NCBI RefSeq assembly: GCF_963678635.1
Contig: NC_087063.1
Span: 40,188,759 to 40,252,758 of the forward strand
Length of the DNA stretch: 64,000 bases
Direction: 5' to 3'
DNA from: Symsagittifera roscoffensis
Taxonomy: Eukaryota > Xenacoelomorpha > Acoela > Convolutidae
Position 1 is the first letter of the stretch. Each line of letters starts with the position of its first letter. Shown here piece by piece: positions 21,797 through 30,512 of this stretch. The position numbers and the translations under genes are program-made. The notes under the pieces are model-generated. The model saw only the letters and a program-made list of their open reading frames with translations, searched no databases and was not told where the DNA came from.

Positions 21797-22315
21797 TTTG
21801 TGGATTTTTGTGAAGGGAAATCTGAGTTAGATTTCAATTTTTGTTGAGGAATTCAGCAGATTTTATATTTTGGAGAGAGAGAGAGGAGGATTTGAATGAA
21901 AGATGTGGAATTGAGCAAGAATGAAAACAACTGTATATCAGTTAGTTTTTAAAGGCTGTTTTTGCTTTTTTGCAAATCTAAGCTCTGATTGGCCGTTGTT
22001 ATTCGGCGTCTTTCGGAAGTGACTCTTTTTAAGTCGTAATTCATTCGCCATTCGTTTTGTGGTTTTTTCCACTCTGGCTTAATGTCGTGGTTTTTCCACT
22101 TAGTTTTGATTTGTTGAGATCTAGCAGTGGAATGATAATCATTCGTTTATGCTGATGTTAATTTTAACAACTGCATTCCCCTTCCTTATTGGAGGAGGAA
22201 AATGAAAAAAAACATCTCTTCATAAAAGAGGACTAAAAGCAACATCATTTGTTTGCTTTCCGTTTCAACTTCATCTGTTATCTCAGTATTTTAAAAATTT
22301 TTGCTTTCTTGAAAA
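21797..22315. promoter_or_regulatory. Divergent intergenic region, candidate internal promoter
   Basis: This 519-bp stretch separates env/regulator (-, starting 21796) from the antisense gene (+, starting 22316), so transcripts would leave it in both directions. On the - strand TATAAAA (21861-21867) lies 64 bp before the env ATG, next to a GA repeat (about 21872-21890) and an inverted CCAAT (ATTGG near 21990). No clear TATA box is seen for the + direction. A pyrimidine-rich hairpin (CCCCTTCCTTATTGGAGGAGG, 22178-22198) reads as a purine tract on the - strand and resembles sequence next to the 3' LTR and within U3. Confidence 0.45.
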
Positions 22316-23011
22316 ATGAGTTATATCGAGCCTGAAGACAATCTGGTGGACTTCCCCGAGAAGTTTTTGAACTTGCGGGATGAGTTGGATTTTAAACACG
22401 AAGCCTTGCTGGAGGACAAGGAAGTTGAGAGAAGAGTGGGAATATACGACGATTTAGTCGAGAAGGGTGCTAATCTGACACCCATGGAGTTCATGATATT
22501 TATGGACCGGAGTTACATATTCAAGTATCCGGTCCTGAATACTGACGAACTGTTTGAGCTGGGCTCGATTCAAAGTAGGTGCTTCACGAAGAAAATTCGG
22601 AGCCCATGGAGTGGAAACCATGTGGTTTCCCAAGAGACAATGGACTTTTTGTCCTTATTCTTTGGGGAGGATGTAAGTTTATTTTACAATACACTCAATT
22701 TTAAAAGTAATAAAAAAAATTTTTTTTATTCAAGTGGCATGGCAACATAGAAATACTATATAAATTTGTTTTAGTTTCAAGAAGAATTCTTCAAAAAGCC
22801 AGTGGCGGAGGCAGAGTTTAGACGGAAAATAGAGCTTGAGATTATGCTGGAGGAGATTTATCAAGCTTGGTGGCGGCCGTACTCAGCGCTGCAGTTTGCA
22901 GTGAGGAGCCTGAGTAGGGCCGCGGAAAACTCGTTAGAAAAGATGGCGGCATTAAAACTTATGAAAGCGTACTCAGATATTAAATCTCATATTTATAAAA
23001 GTTATTTTTAA
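22316..23011 (+). CDS. Antisense accessory gene, two exons (predicted 197 aa)
   Basis: Exon 1 is 22316-22672 (119 codons), followed by GTAAGT. The 102-bp AT-rich intron ends in TTTGTTTTAG at 22774, and exon 2 (22775-23011) continues in phase 0 for 78 codons to TAA. An AATAAA at 23103-23108 fits the 3' end. It runs opposite to gag, pol and env and faces the end of pol. The protein appears largely helical and charged (FPEKFLNLRDELDF; EFRRKIELEIMLEEIYQAWW), with no signal peptide or membrane segment and no recognised domain. Exon sequence is visibly GC-richer than its surroundings, which would fit capture from a host or another virus. Because the genomic RNA has the opposite sense, the intron would survive retrotransposition. 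Confidence 0.75.
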
Positions 23012-23160
23012 ATTTATTTATTAACATGTTATTTTTGGTGTTTTGTGCTTTTATTAGAAACGAAATATTTATAAAGTAGAAAAAGAAAAAAAAGAGAAGG
23101 CCAATAAAAAGAAATATATACAAAAAATATTATGCTGGCCAAATAAATGGTTTAGTGTTT
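23012..23160. other. Convergent spacer between the antisense gene and pol
   Basis: 149 bp, very A-rich on the + strand, holding the polyadenylation signal of the antisense gene (AATAAA, 23103-23108). Confidence 0.5.
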
Positions 23161-26100
23161 TTATTTCTTTTTAAATTTGCCAATTAGACTAGATGGAATT
23201 GTAGTTCCATAAAAGTTTGTAGGACGATTTGTCCGTTTAGGTTTTTTAGATTCTGAAAGTGATCCAGGTGCGGATCGAGTATTTTCATAGAAGCTTTCTT
23301 GAGAGCTATGAGGAATATTTTTTCCGTCAGTAAAGCTTTCTGATGATTCAGATAAACGAGGGAAATCAGGAGGACGGGGAGTATTATATTGTGTTGTTAT
23401 ACTTTGGTGGCGGCGGCCAAAGTCATTTGCGAGACTAGTATTAGGACTTATACTGCGGCTAGGTAGGTGGCGGTGGCCATGACTACTAGATTGACTAGTT
23501 GAAGGATTAGGGGTTTTATCAGCAGGATAGGGAGTTGAACTTCGAATAGCTCTAAGACTCTGGTCAATCGCAGTCGCATCGAACAAAGTTCTTAGATGCA
23601 TGGTTTCTCTGCCTGAATCTAATGAGTGGTCATGAACAATGGTTTTATTTTGATCCTCATTTGTAGGGGTATGATCAGTCATTTGCTGATAACCATTGTT
23701 GACTACTGGCCAAAACTGGTATTGTAGATTTTCAACCTGTTTAGGTTTATTGAAAGAGTCGATTTGATGATTTGTTATATGATCATAAAAATCACTTGAA
23801 AATAAATCACTAGAGTACTCTTGTAGTAGCTTGGGCATTTGTTGTTCTTTAGGAAAGTATTCAACAATATGATTGCGGTGGACAATCTTTTTTTCGTTAG
23901 TGAAATCATTTTGAATTCCGTATGTTACTTCCGTGATTTTTTCAATTACGGTGTAAGGTCCAGATCTCAAATTCAAAAGTTTTTGACTTTTCAATAGTGG
24001 TTTGGATCTGTTTTCTAGTAACACTTTTGTGCCTTCTTTTATAGGCCGTCCTAATTTAAATTGATTTCGGAACATGTGGGCCTTATTAGTGATGCGGCGG
24101 CAATGGGTATAGGTGTTACTATAAATCAACTTAAAATCATTTTCCCTTTTTAGTATTTCAGCGGAAATTTGATTTTTTAGAAATCTATCTATGGTCTCAT
24201 TGTTTGACTTATGCTCGGTATGAGCATGATTTTCGAGACCAGCGCAAAATTCAGAGGTACATCTTTTGTTTTGGTCGCGGTAGAGGCCTAATTTAAGGCT
24301 AAGGGGAACCTGAGGTTTTATGCCAAAGACAATCTCATATGGAGTGTAACCTGTACTTGAATTAATGGCGGTGTTATGCGCAAAAGCAAATTTATTTGTT
24401 AATTCAGACCAGTTTGAGCCTGAGGTACTCAAGAAATGTCGAAAGTACTGGGTTAAATGTTTATTCTGGACTTCAACTTTTCCGTTAGTCCAAGGCGAGT
24501 AAGTAGTTCTTGGTCTCAGGGTTATTCCCAATTCAGAGGACCAATGAGCAAAGTCATTACTCATGAATGCACTTCCATTATCATGAATAATTTGTTGTGG
24601 AATACCAAATGTTGTTATGTATTTCTCTAAGAGCTTAATGGTTTCCTTAGAGTCTGCATGGGTGCATGGATATACTTGAAGATATCTAGAGAAGGCATCT
24701 ATCACAACTAAGCAAAAGTTTTTGCCGTGACTTGATGGTCTAAGTGGACCTTTATGATCAATGTGGATCGTTTTCATTGGGATTGTTTCTAATTGTCCCC
24801 ATTGTTGTAATGGAGCTTCATTCAGGTCTTTTCGTTTAGGTTTATTTTTCTGACATTCTAGGCAATCATGAAGAAGCATGTTGACCCATTTATAGAGTCC
24901 GGGCCAATAGAAATATCTTTTGATTATTTCCAAAGTTTTTGTTTCGCCGTGATGACCGCTAAGAGGATGCTTATGAGCTAACTCAAAGCAGTTTAGCACT
25001 AGAGAGATGGGCAAGCAAATTTTTGGACTCTTAGTGTAGTCATCATTATATTCATTAATACATAGAAGATCATGTTGGTCTTCAATGAATAATAATTCGA
25101 ACTGCCTGATATAGGCTTTTAATCCTTTTTCTTCACGATAAGGGTTTTTTTTGTTTCTTTCTGGCTTTTCGTTTTGCTTTATGCAATTTTTGATATCTAT
25201 GATTACAGTATCGTTACACTGCTCTTGCATAATTGTTTCAACGTCTAAATTTGCTTCTTTAGCAAAGTCGGTCATTTTTGCTATCAGTTCAAGAGAATCT
25301 GATTTATTCTCTTCAGATTGGAGACTTAGGGGTTCAATTAACCTCAAGGATTTTGTTTTGGTTGCAAAATCATTTTTTGCTTTAACCAGGTCGTTGAGAA
25401 GGTTGTTCTCAACATTGCCTTCATATAAGTCAAGCCATTCTGAATTTTCCAAAGGATCATCAAGTGCAGATACTTCATCTGGAATTTCTTCATAAATGTT
25501 TTCATTGTTTATATCTGGTATAGATAGCCGTTTGATTTGGTTAATTTGTTTGCCAAATCGGAAGAAATCTGTTATATTTTGAATCGCACTACAAGATTCT
25601 TCAAAATATTCTGGAGCATCTTCAATGCTGAAGTCTCCTCTGTCACTTATGTTGATTAATTTCTTTTTCCCGCCTTGCACTTGAGCAATGACTGGATAGC
25701 AATCGTTTTGAAATATGTTATCATCTTTGTGGAGTACTGAATAACATATTTGTTCTCCATTGTCTAGGATGAACTTTATATCATTTGGAATGGTTTTGTG
25801 TTCTAGTTGATATCTTTTGATATCAGCGATGGGTACATTTCGGCTCAATAAGTCAGGAAAGGCTAGGTTTGAACCTGGGGTATAGATTATTTTCAAATTG
25901 TTGAATTTTGTCAATACGACTTGATATTTGAAAAATCTATGAGAAAGTTGTCCTTTTCTGGACCATAAGAAGAGAATAGGTCTGTGGTCGCAATATAGGT
26001 ATAGAGGAAAGGGTGAACCTATAATGTAGAATTCATAGGTTTGCAAAGCAGATATTATTCCACATAATTCACGATGTTGAGTAGACATTTTCTGCTCAGC

Positions 26101-28911
26101 TTTATCAAAGACTCTAGAATTGGCAGAAACAATTCTTTTCCCTTCAGGGAAGTCTTGGATGAGTATACATCCGGTTCCTACATTTGAGGAGTCGGCGTGA
26201 ATGTGGAATGGGTAGTTTACATCAGGTATGGCATTTGAAATATCATGACAGAATTTGTCTTCCAGTTTTTGAAAAACTTCTTCATGGCATGGTAGCCATT
26301 GAAACTTATCACTACTGTTTGCCAGTTCATATAGACATTTTGCGTCCACATGAAAATTGATGATGTATGTGCTGTAGAATCCCATGACACCTAATACTCC
26401 TAGAACTTCTGTTTTTGATTCAGGGGATTTCAATTTTTTTATGTCATCAATTCGTGAAGCGATTGGGGAAAGACCATCCTTAGAGACAACGTGGCCTAGA
26501 AATTTAACTTTTCTTAGGAAGAAAAAAGTTTTGTCACGGGCAGCTTTTAAGTTGGCCTTCCGTAAAAGAGAATGATATTCTCGAATTGTGTCAAACATTT
26601 CATTTTTACTTTGACTCTGTAACAGAGTGTCGTCTATGTAAGTAATTGCTTTTTTTTCTTTAATGAGGGGTCCGAAGGCATATCTCATTAGTTTACTGAA
26701 GAAATTTGGAAGTGGTTTCAAACCATAGAAACCAACTTGGTAGGTATATTGTCTACCTCCTACAATAAAGCTTGTTAATTTCTGTGCCTCATCTGTTAGA
26801 GGTACTTGATGGTAGGCACAAGAGAGATCACTACTTGTGAAGTATGATCCGTTTATTCGGGTCATGAGAACTTGTAGTGGTTCTAATGGCCAACTACAAT
26901 TGCTAGTATCTGTGATCGAGTTTAGATACCTAGCATCCAAGACCAATTTAACGTAGTCTTTTTTTGGAAGAATGATGACTGGATTTACGAACCATGAGTT
27001 CATATCATCTTTTTCATTTAGTTCTCTGACTATGCCTGCTTGGATTAATTCATCCATTAACTTGTCCAATTTATCTCTTAGATGGACTGGGATTTTACTC
27101 GGTCGTTGTTTTTTGAACGTTGCGTCCTTTTTGAGTGGTATGTGGAATTTATGTTTTGTTTTTCCAATATCATATTTGTGATGAGAATAAACGTCTTGAT
27201 CCTCTATCAGCATTTGAATTAGATCAGCAAATTCATCATCCGATATATCACTTTGTGTGAAATCGAAGTCAGATAAGAATTTAATAGTAGTTTCGATTTT
27301 TTCCAAAGTGCTACTATTGTCCTTATCAATTGAGGAGTATTGGGTAAACGTTTCGTTGACAAGAAAGGAAATTAGCCGATCATTATGTTCTTTGTTTCGG
27401 TACTTTTTAAATTGTTCTTTCAAGGGAGGCCTGCAAAGGTTCTTTGCATCATTAGAAAAGTCGGTTGCTATTTTGTTTTCATTTTTGCATACTTTGACTA
27501 TATCTGAACCAATTTGTTCAAATATTTCTGATACGTTTTCTGTATCAAACACTTCAAGGGCAGGCATGTCCTTGATTTCTTGTCCTGAAACATAGACAAA
27601 TATAGTAATTCCAGAATGTTGGAATACATCGACAATGATTTTGGAAACTTCTTCCCAATTCATTTTATCTAAGCCACAAGCAATTTTGGGCATTGTGATA
27701 GATCGAATGTTATTTGCTATAGCATGATCTTTCATTTCAGACAAGGTGTTGAATATAGCGTCGTAAGTGGGTTTCTGAAAGTACCTCTGTTTGGTAATCA
27801 GGTTATATATGATTTGTCCAGATTTTGGATCAGTGAAGATGAGAATATCGTTAATGTTGGCATGTATTGAGTTACAAAAGTGTCGTAGCTCAGGATACCT
27901 TTTGCTAATTGATTCAGCAAATCCTTTTTTCATTGCTCTATCTGCAGAGATTGTATGGGCAATGGGCATATTCGATTCGAATATGGACCTTTTTTTGAAG
28001 TCTACATATTGTAGACAGGGGCCGGATAATTGAGTATTGCTTTCCTGTGTTGTATTGACAACAGTGTTCAGCATGAAACAGCTATCAAATTCTGAACTTT
28101 CGTTTAAAATTCTCGTTGTGAACTCATCACAATCGTGAATAGCAAATATTTTATCCTCGTATCCTTGAATATCAGTTACTGCATAGCCTAGTACACACTT
28201 GTTTAGTGTGACAGGATGATCTTTCTGATTCTCAATTAGGATAGGTAGGCTTTGCTCAATTTGGGTACAAACTGTATTAATGAAAACCAATTCGGTTTTA
28301 GTTGTATTTTTATGAGGCAGGAATGTAGTCCCTTTTTCGAAGTATAAATTTGGTTCAGCCAAGTGTTTGTATAAGTATGTAGAGCGTGCTGGAATGAACA
28401 AGGGTTCTTTCAAGTTAATTGAGACAATTTTTGAAACGTTAGGATATTCTTTATCGTTGTTCATCAACCCGTAGGATATCACACCTTCTTTTGATTTGAG
28501 CTCAACTGCTGGGATATCAAAGTAGAGAGCTTTTAAGAAGAGATGACAAAAGTCTACTCCTAATAGGTTAGCAGTCTTTTCTTCAGTTATCCACACTTTG
28601 TGGTTAGATGGATATTTTCCATCAGTGTCGAAACAAGATTGGATAGATGTATGGCCAAACATACGTATATCAGATCCATTATAAGTCTTTGCTTTAATTT
28701 TGGATCGGTAGATTGTCATTTTTTGACCTAATTTTTCCAATTCCTGATAAGTTGGGTAGTTTATGATACTACAAGTTGATCCTGGATCAATCATGAATTC
28801 AATTTCAAGTCCACTATTATTATTTTTGTCTCCGGTGGCAAAATGATATAAGCTAAGATATATCCTTGATTTAGGATTACTATCATCGCTCGGTTTCGGA
28901 GACTTTAATAG
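23161..28911 (-). CDS. pol: Pol polyprotein: protease, macro domain, RT, RNase H, integrase
   Basis: The frame is reached by -1 frameshifting at 28911-28917; the first Met is at 28794 and numbering starts there (1,877 residues). Protease: residues 1-100, active site as IDPGS (DPG instead of DTG/DSG), then LLGVDF. Macro domain: 258-402. RT: about 560-760, with LVLDARYLN, SSDLSCAYHQVPL and YIDD (719-722). RNase H: about 862-985, Asp868, Glu909, Asp936, Asp981. An acidic linker of about 240 residues follows. Integrase: zinc finger H1276-x4-H1281 with C1311/C1314, core Asp1346, Asp1405, Glu1441 (DD35E), then a GPY-type module (SGPYTVIEKI) and a Ser/Thr/Pro-rich tail. All catalytic residues of RT, RNase H and integrase are present. 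It supplies all replication enzymes of the element. Confidence 0.95.
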   Translation of the reverse strand, partial: LLKSPKPSDDSNPKSRIYLSLYHFATGDKNNNSGLEIEFMIDPGSTCSIINYPTYQELEKLGQKMTIYRSKIKAKTYNGSDIRMFGHTSIQSCFDTDGKYPSNHKVWITEEKTANLLGVDFCHLFLKALYFDIPAVELKSKEGVISYGLMNNDKEYPNVSKIVSINLKEPLFIPARSTYLYKHLAEPNLYFEKGTTFLPHKNTTKTELVFINTVCTQIEQSLPILIENQKDHPVTLNKCVLGYAVTDIQGYEDKIFAIHDCDEFTTRILNESSEFDSCFMLNTVVNTTQESNTQLSGPCLQYVDFKKRSIFESNMPIAHTISADRAMKKGFAESISKRYPELRHFCNSIHANINDILIFTDPKSGQIIYNLITKQRYFQKPTYDAIFNTLSEMKDHAIANNIRSITMPKIACGLDKMNWEEVSKIIVDVFQHSGITIFVYVSGQEIKDMPALEVFDTENVSEIFEQIGSDIVKVCKNENKIATDFSNDAKNLCRPPLKEQFKKYRNKEHNDRLISFLVNETFTQYSSIDKDNSSTLEKIETTIKFLSDFDFTQSDISDDEFADLIQMLIEDQDVYSHHKYDIGKTKHKFHIPLKKDATFKKQRPSKIPVHLRDKLDKLMDELIQAGIVRELNEKDDMNSWFVNPVIILPKKDYVKLVLDARYLNSITDTSNCSWPLEPLQVLMTRINGSYFTSSDLSCAYHQVPLTDEAQKLTSFIVGGRQYTYQVGFYGLKPLPNFFSKLMRYAFGPLIKEKKAITYIDDTLLQSQSKNEMFDTIREYHSLLRKANLKAARDKTFFFLRKVKFLGHVVSKDGLSPIASRIDDIKKLKSPESKTEVLGVLGVMGFYSTYIINFHVDAKCLYELANSSDKFQWLPCHEEVFQKLEDKFCHDISNAIPDVNYPFHIHADSSNVGTGCILIQDFPEGKRIVSANSRVFDKAEQKMSTQHRELCGIISALQTYEFYIIGSPFPLYLYCDHRPILFLWSRKGQLSHRFFKYQVVLTKFNNLKIIYTPGSNLAFPDLLSRNVPIADIKRYQLEHKTIPNDIKFILDNGEQICYSVLHKDDNIFQNDCYPVIAQVQGGKKKLINISDRGDFSIEDAPEYFEESCSAIQNITDFFRFGKQINQIKRLSIPDINNENIYEEIPDEVSALDDPLENSEWLDLYEGNVENNLLNDLVKAKNDFATKTKSLRLIEPLSLQSEENKSDSLELIAKMTDFAKEANLDVETIMQEQCNDTVIIDIKNCIKQNEKPERNKKNPYREEKGLKAYIRQFELLFIEDQHDLLCINEYNDDYTKSPKICLPISLVLNCFELAHKHPLSGHHGETKTLEIIKRYFYWPGLYKWVNMLLHDCLECQKNKPKRKDLNEAPLQQWGQLETIPMKTIHIDHKGPLRPSSHGKNFCLVVIDAFSRYLQVYPCTHADSKETIKLLEKYITTFGIPQQIIHDNGSAFMSNDFAHWSSELGITLRPRTTYSPWTNGKVEVQNKHLTQYFRHFLSTSGSNWSELTNKFAFAHNTAINSSTGYTPYEIVFGIKPQVPLSLKLGLYRDQNKRCTSEFCAGLENHAHTEHKSNNETIDRFLKNQISAEILKRENDFKLIYSNTYTHCRRITNKAHMFRNQFKLGRPIKEGTKVLLENRSKPLLKSQKLLNLRSGPYTVIEKITEVTYGIQNDFTNEKKIVHRNHIVEYFPKEQQMPKLLQEYSSDLFSSDFYDHITNHQIDSFNKPKQVENLQYQFWPVVNNGYQQMTDHTPTNEDQNKTIVHDHSLDSGRETMHLRTLFDATAIDQSLRAIRSSTPYPADKTPNPSTSQSSSHGHRHLPSRSISPNTSLANDFGRRHQSITTQYNTPRPPDFPRLSESSESFTDGKNIPHSSQESFYENTRSAPGSLSESKKPKRTNRPTNFYGTTIPSSLIGKFKKK
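27589..28023 (-). other. OARD1/TARG1-type macro domain within Pol
   Basis: Residues 258-402 of Pol follow an OARD1-type macro domain from end to end: an N-terminal strand, MPIAHTISADRAMKKGFAES (ADP-ribose-binding loop region), a Gly-containing IIYNLITKQRYFQKPTYD segment with Lys335 at the position of the human catalytic lysine, SITMPKIACGLDKMNWEEV with Asp376 at the position of the catalytic aspartate, and a closing strand ITIFVYV. OARD1/TARG1 enzymes remove ADP-ribose from glutamate/aspartate side chains of proteins and deacylate O-acetyl-ADP-ribose. With both key residues kept, an active ADP-ribosyl hydrolase is likely. It sits between protease and RT, so it would be made and packaged with the polymerase. 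Confidence 0.9.
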
Positions 28912-28917
28912 TTTAAA
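28828..28917 (-). promoter_or_regulatory. -1 ribosomal frameshift signal between gag and pol
   Basis: The - strand heptamer TTTAAAC (28917-28911) is in the gag frame as T TTA AAC, two codons before the gag stop. Seven bases later GTCTCCG (28903-28897) can pair with CGGAGAC (28834-28828), giving a 7-bp GC-rich stem with a loop of about 60 bases. The -1 frame is open from the heptamer into pol. Heptamer, spacer and stem match the standard viral -1 frameshift design. Confidence 0.85.
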
Positions 28918-30308
28918 GGAAAGAAATCAGTGATCGCATCACAGTAATTGACTTCTTCCTCAACCCAGTGGGTAGTTTCAGACTGTATTTGATTCGATCT
29001 AAAATTTGGTGATTGAGATCGCGTTGAGTCTCGACTGTTATTGCTATTATAGCTTCCAGTGTTATATGGTCGACCTCTAGGATTACTATTGAATTGCCTA
29101 TTTTCTTGGTCGTAGAACTGTTTAGCAACTTGTTCATTTTCTCTGAATTTGTTTTCTCTGGGATACCTATCATCATAGGTTTGGGGTCTTTTGTTATTGA
29201 AAGACGATTGTGCATTAGCCTTTTGGAAATTGTTTCCGTTGTAGTTATAATTATGGCGAATGCCATAGTTATTTTGGCTAGGATTTGAATTGTTAGTAGT
29301 TCTGTTTTGGTTATCCCAAAACCGGTTACTTGGGTTAGGGTTATTCTGGTTAGGGAAGTTATTCGGTCTTCGATTTCGTTTATAATCAGTTTCAAATGAA
29401 ACTCTTCGTTCATTTTTTGTTGTGAGTTCTTTTCGCAACTTATTTACTTCGTCCTGAACTTGCTTTTTGGAACATCTAGATATAGAATGTCCATTCATTC
29501 TGCAATATTCGCAGAATCGTGTACTATTAGGTCTTCCCTTGATGTCAGGGTGACGTCGTTGAAATGAAGTCTGGTCATTGATTGCACTAACTTCTTGATT
29601 CTTGATCAGTTTAGTTAGTTCTTTAATTTGAGTTTCTAATGAAGTCATTTTATCCGTTGTTGACTTATTAGCAGGATCAGTAGCAACAATGAATGTTAGA
29701 TCCTTAGTAATTACATGATTTGTGAATTGATCCCAATTGGCATTTGGATGCTCTATCATGTATTCATGAGCTTTTTGTTTAAGGGCTAGAGGTCTTAGTC
29801 CCTTAATTGAGAAATCAATATACTTTTGACTTCTTTGTCTGTTTTGTATAGTTCTCTCAGCATTTTGAGCAGCTTCAGTAGCATGAACGGCTTCATCAAT
29901 ACTTTCGGGCCATCCTCTATCTACAGAAGATTTAATTCTGTGGAAGTAATTTTTTATTAATTCGCCATCTTGGCGAGCTGCATTTTCAGCATCAATTCTA
30001 TGTTTGAATTGATCTCGTCCGTCAGTGAATCTGTTTAGGAAGAGATCTTTGAGTTGTGCCCATGTGGTAGCATTGGTTACATTATCATTGAACCATTCAA
30101 GAGATGTATCAGTTAACAATGATCCGAATAGGGATCGTTGTCTGCTATCATAGCTGCGTCGTGCATCATTATCAGCAGGTCTTTGACCTAATGAGAAAAG
30201 AATTTTGTTTTCAACTGAATTCCAAAATGCTGTAGCATTTTGGTTCGGATCGTTTCCCGAAAATGTCATTAAAGACAAGTTGGGATGGGATATTGGGGTA
30301 TCAGCCAT
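28905..30308 (-). CDS. gag: Gag polyprotein (467 aa)
   Basis: First long frame after the leader. Residues 20-210 resemble the Ty3/gypsy capsid (a GNDPNQNATAFWNSVE start, SLEWFNDNV, TWAQLKDLFLNRF). A short coiled segment lies at 215-240 and one CX2CX4HX4C zinc knuckle (Cys266, Cys269, His274, Cys279) binds RNA. The last 180 residues are rich in Asn, Arg and Ser with low complexity, as in nucleocapsid tails. It would form the particle and package the genome. The Met at 30308 is the first in frame after the primer-binding site and structured leader. The frame overlaps pol by the few bases of the frameshift site. Confidence 0.93.
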   Translation of the reverse strand: MADTPISHPNLSLMTFSGNDPNQNATAFWNSVENKILFSLGQRPADNDARRSYDSRQRSLFGSLLTDTSLEWFNDNVTNATTWAQLKDLFLNRFTDGRDQFKHRIDAENAARQDGELIKNYFHRIKSSVDRGWPESIDEAVHATEAAQNAERTIQNRQRSQKYIDFSIKGLRPLALKQKAHEYMIEHPNANWDQFTNHVITKDLTFIVATDPANKSTTDKMTSLETQIKELTKLIKNQEVSAINDQTSFQRRHPDIKGRPNSTRFCEYCRMNGHSISRCSKKQVQDEVNKLRKELTTKNERRVSFETDYKRNRRPNNFPNQNNPNPSNRFWDNQNRTTNNSNPSQNNYGIRHNYNYNGNNFQKANAQSSFNNKRPQTYDDRYPRENKFRENEQVAKQFYDQENRQFNSNPRGRPYNTGSYNSNNSRDSTRSQSPNFRSNQIQSETTHWVEEEVNYCDAITDFFPLNY

Positions 30309-30372
30309 TTTATATTTAGTTTAGAACTTGAAAAAGAAAGATAGAAAGGTTTATAAATTTGTTTAGAAAACT

Positions 30373-30480
30373 TAAATTTCCGATTTGGAAATTTATTACT
30401 TCTCTTTATTTGTAAGAGAAATTTCAACAATTCTCCAGTTTGAGAATTGGAATTTTTGCTTTTTATCTCTTTTTGAGACT
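30373..30480 (-). ncRNA. Structured 5' leader with three perfect hairpins in a row
   Basis: Between primer-binding site and gag lie, in sequence, a 9-bp hairpin (TAAATTTCC/GGAAATTTA, 30373-30395), a 7-bp hairpin (TTCTCTT/AAGAGAA, 30400-30420), an 8-bp hairpin (CAATTCTC/GAGAATTG, 30428-30449) and a weaker GTCTC/GAGAT pair (30465-30479). A run of stems in the leader is where retroviruses keep packaging and dimerisation signals; that role is inferred. Confidence 0.5.
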
Positions 30481-30512
30481 TTAGCAATTTTTGCGAATTT
30501 TTAGAAGGTGAG

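Noticed and set aside
25151-27595. Several + strand frames of 60-114 codons opposite pol
   Set aside because: They are Phe/Ser/Leu-rich reverse-strand shadows of pol codons, with no splice or promoter signal, unlike the antisense gene at 22316.
28913-29413. A 166-codon - strand frame within gag
   Set aside because: It is a shadow frame over the Asn/Arg-rich end of gag, with no start context or motif of its own.
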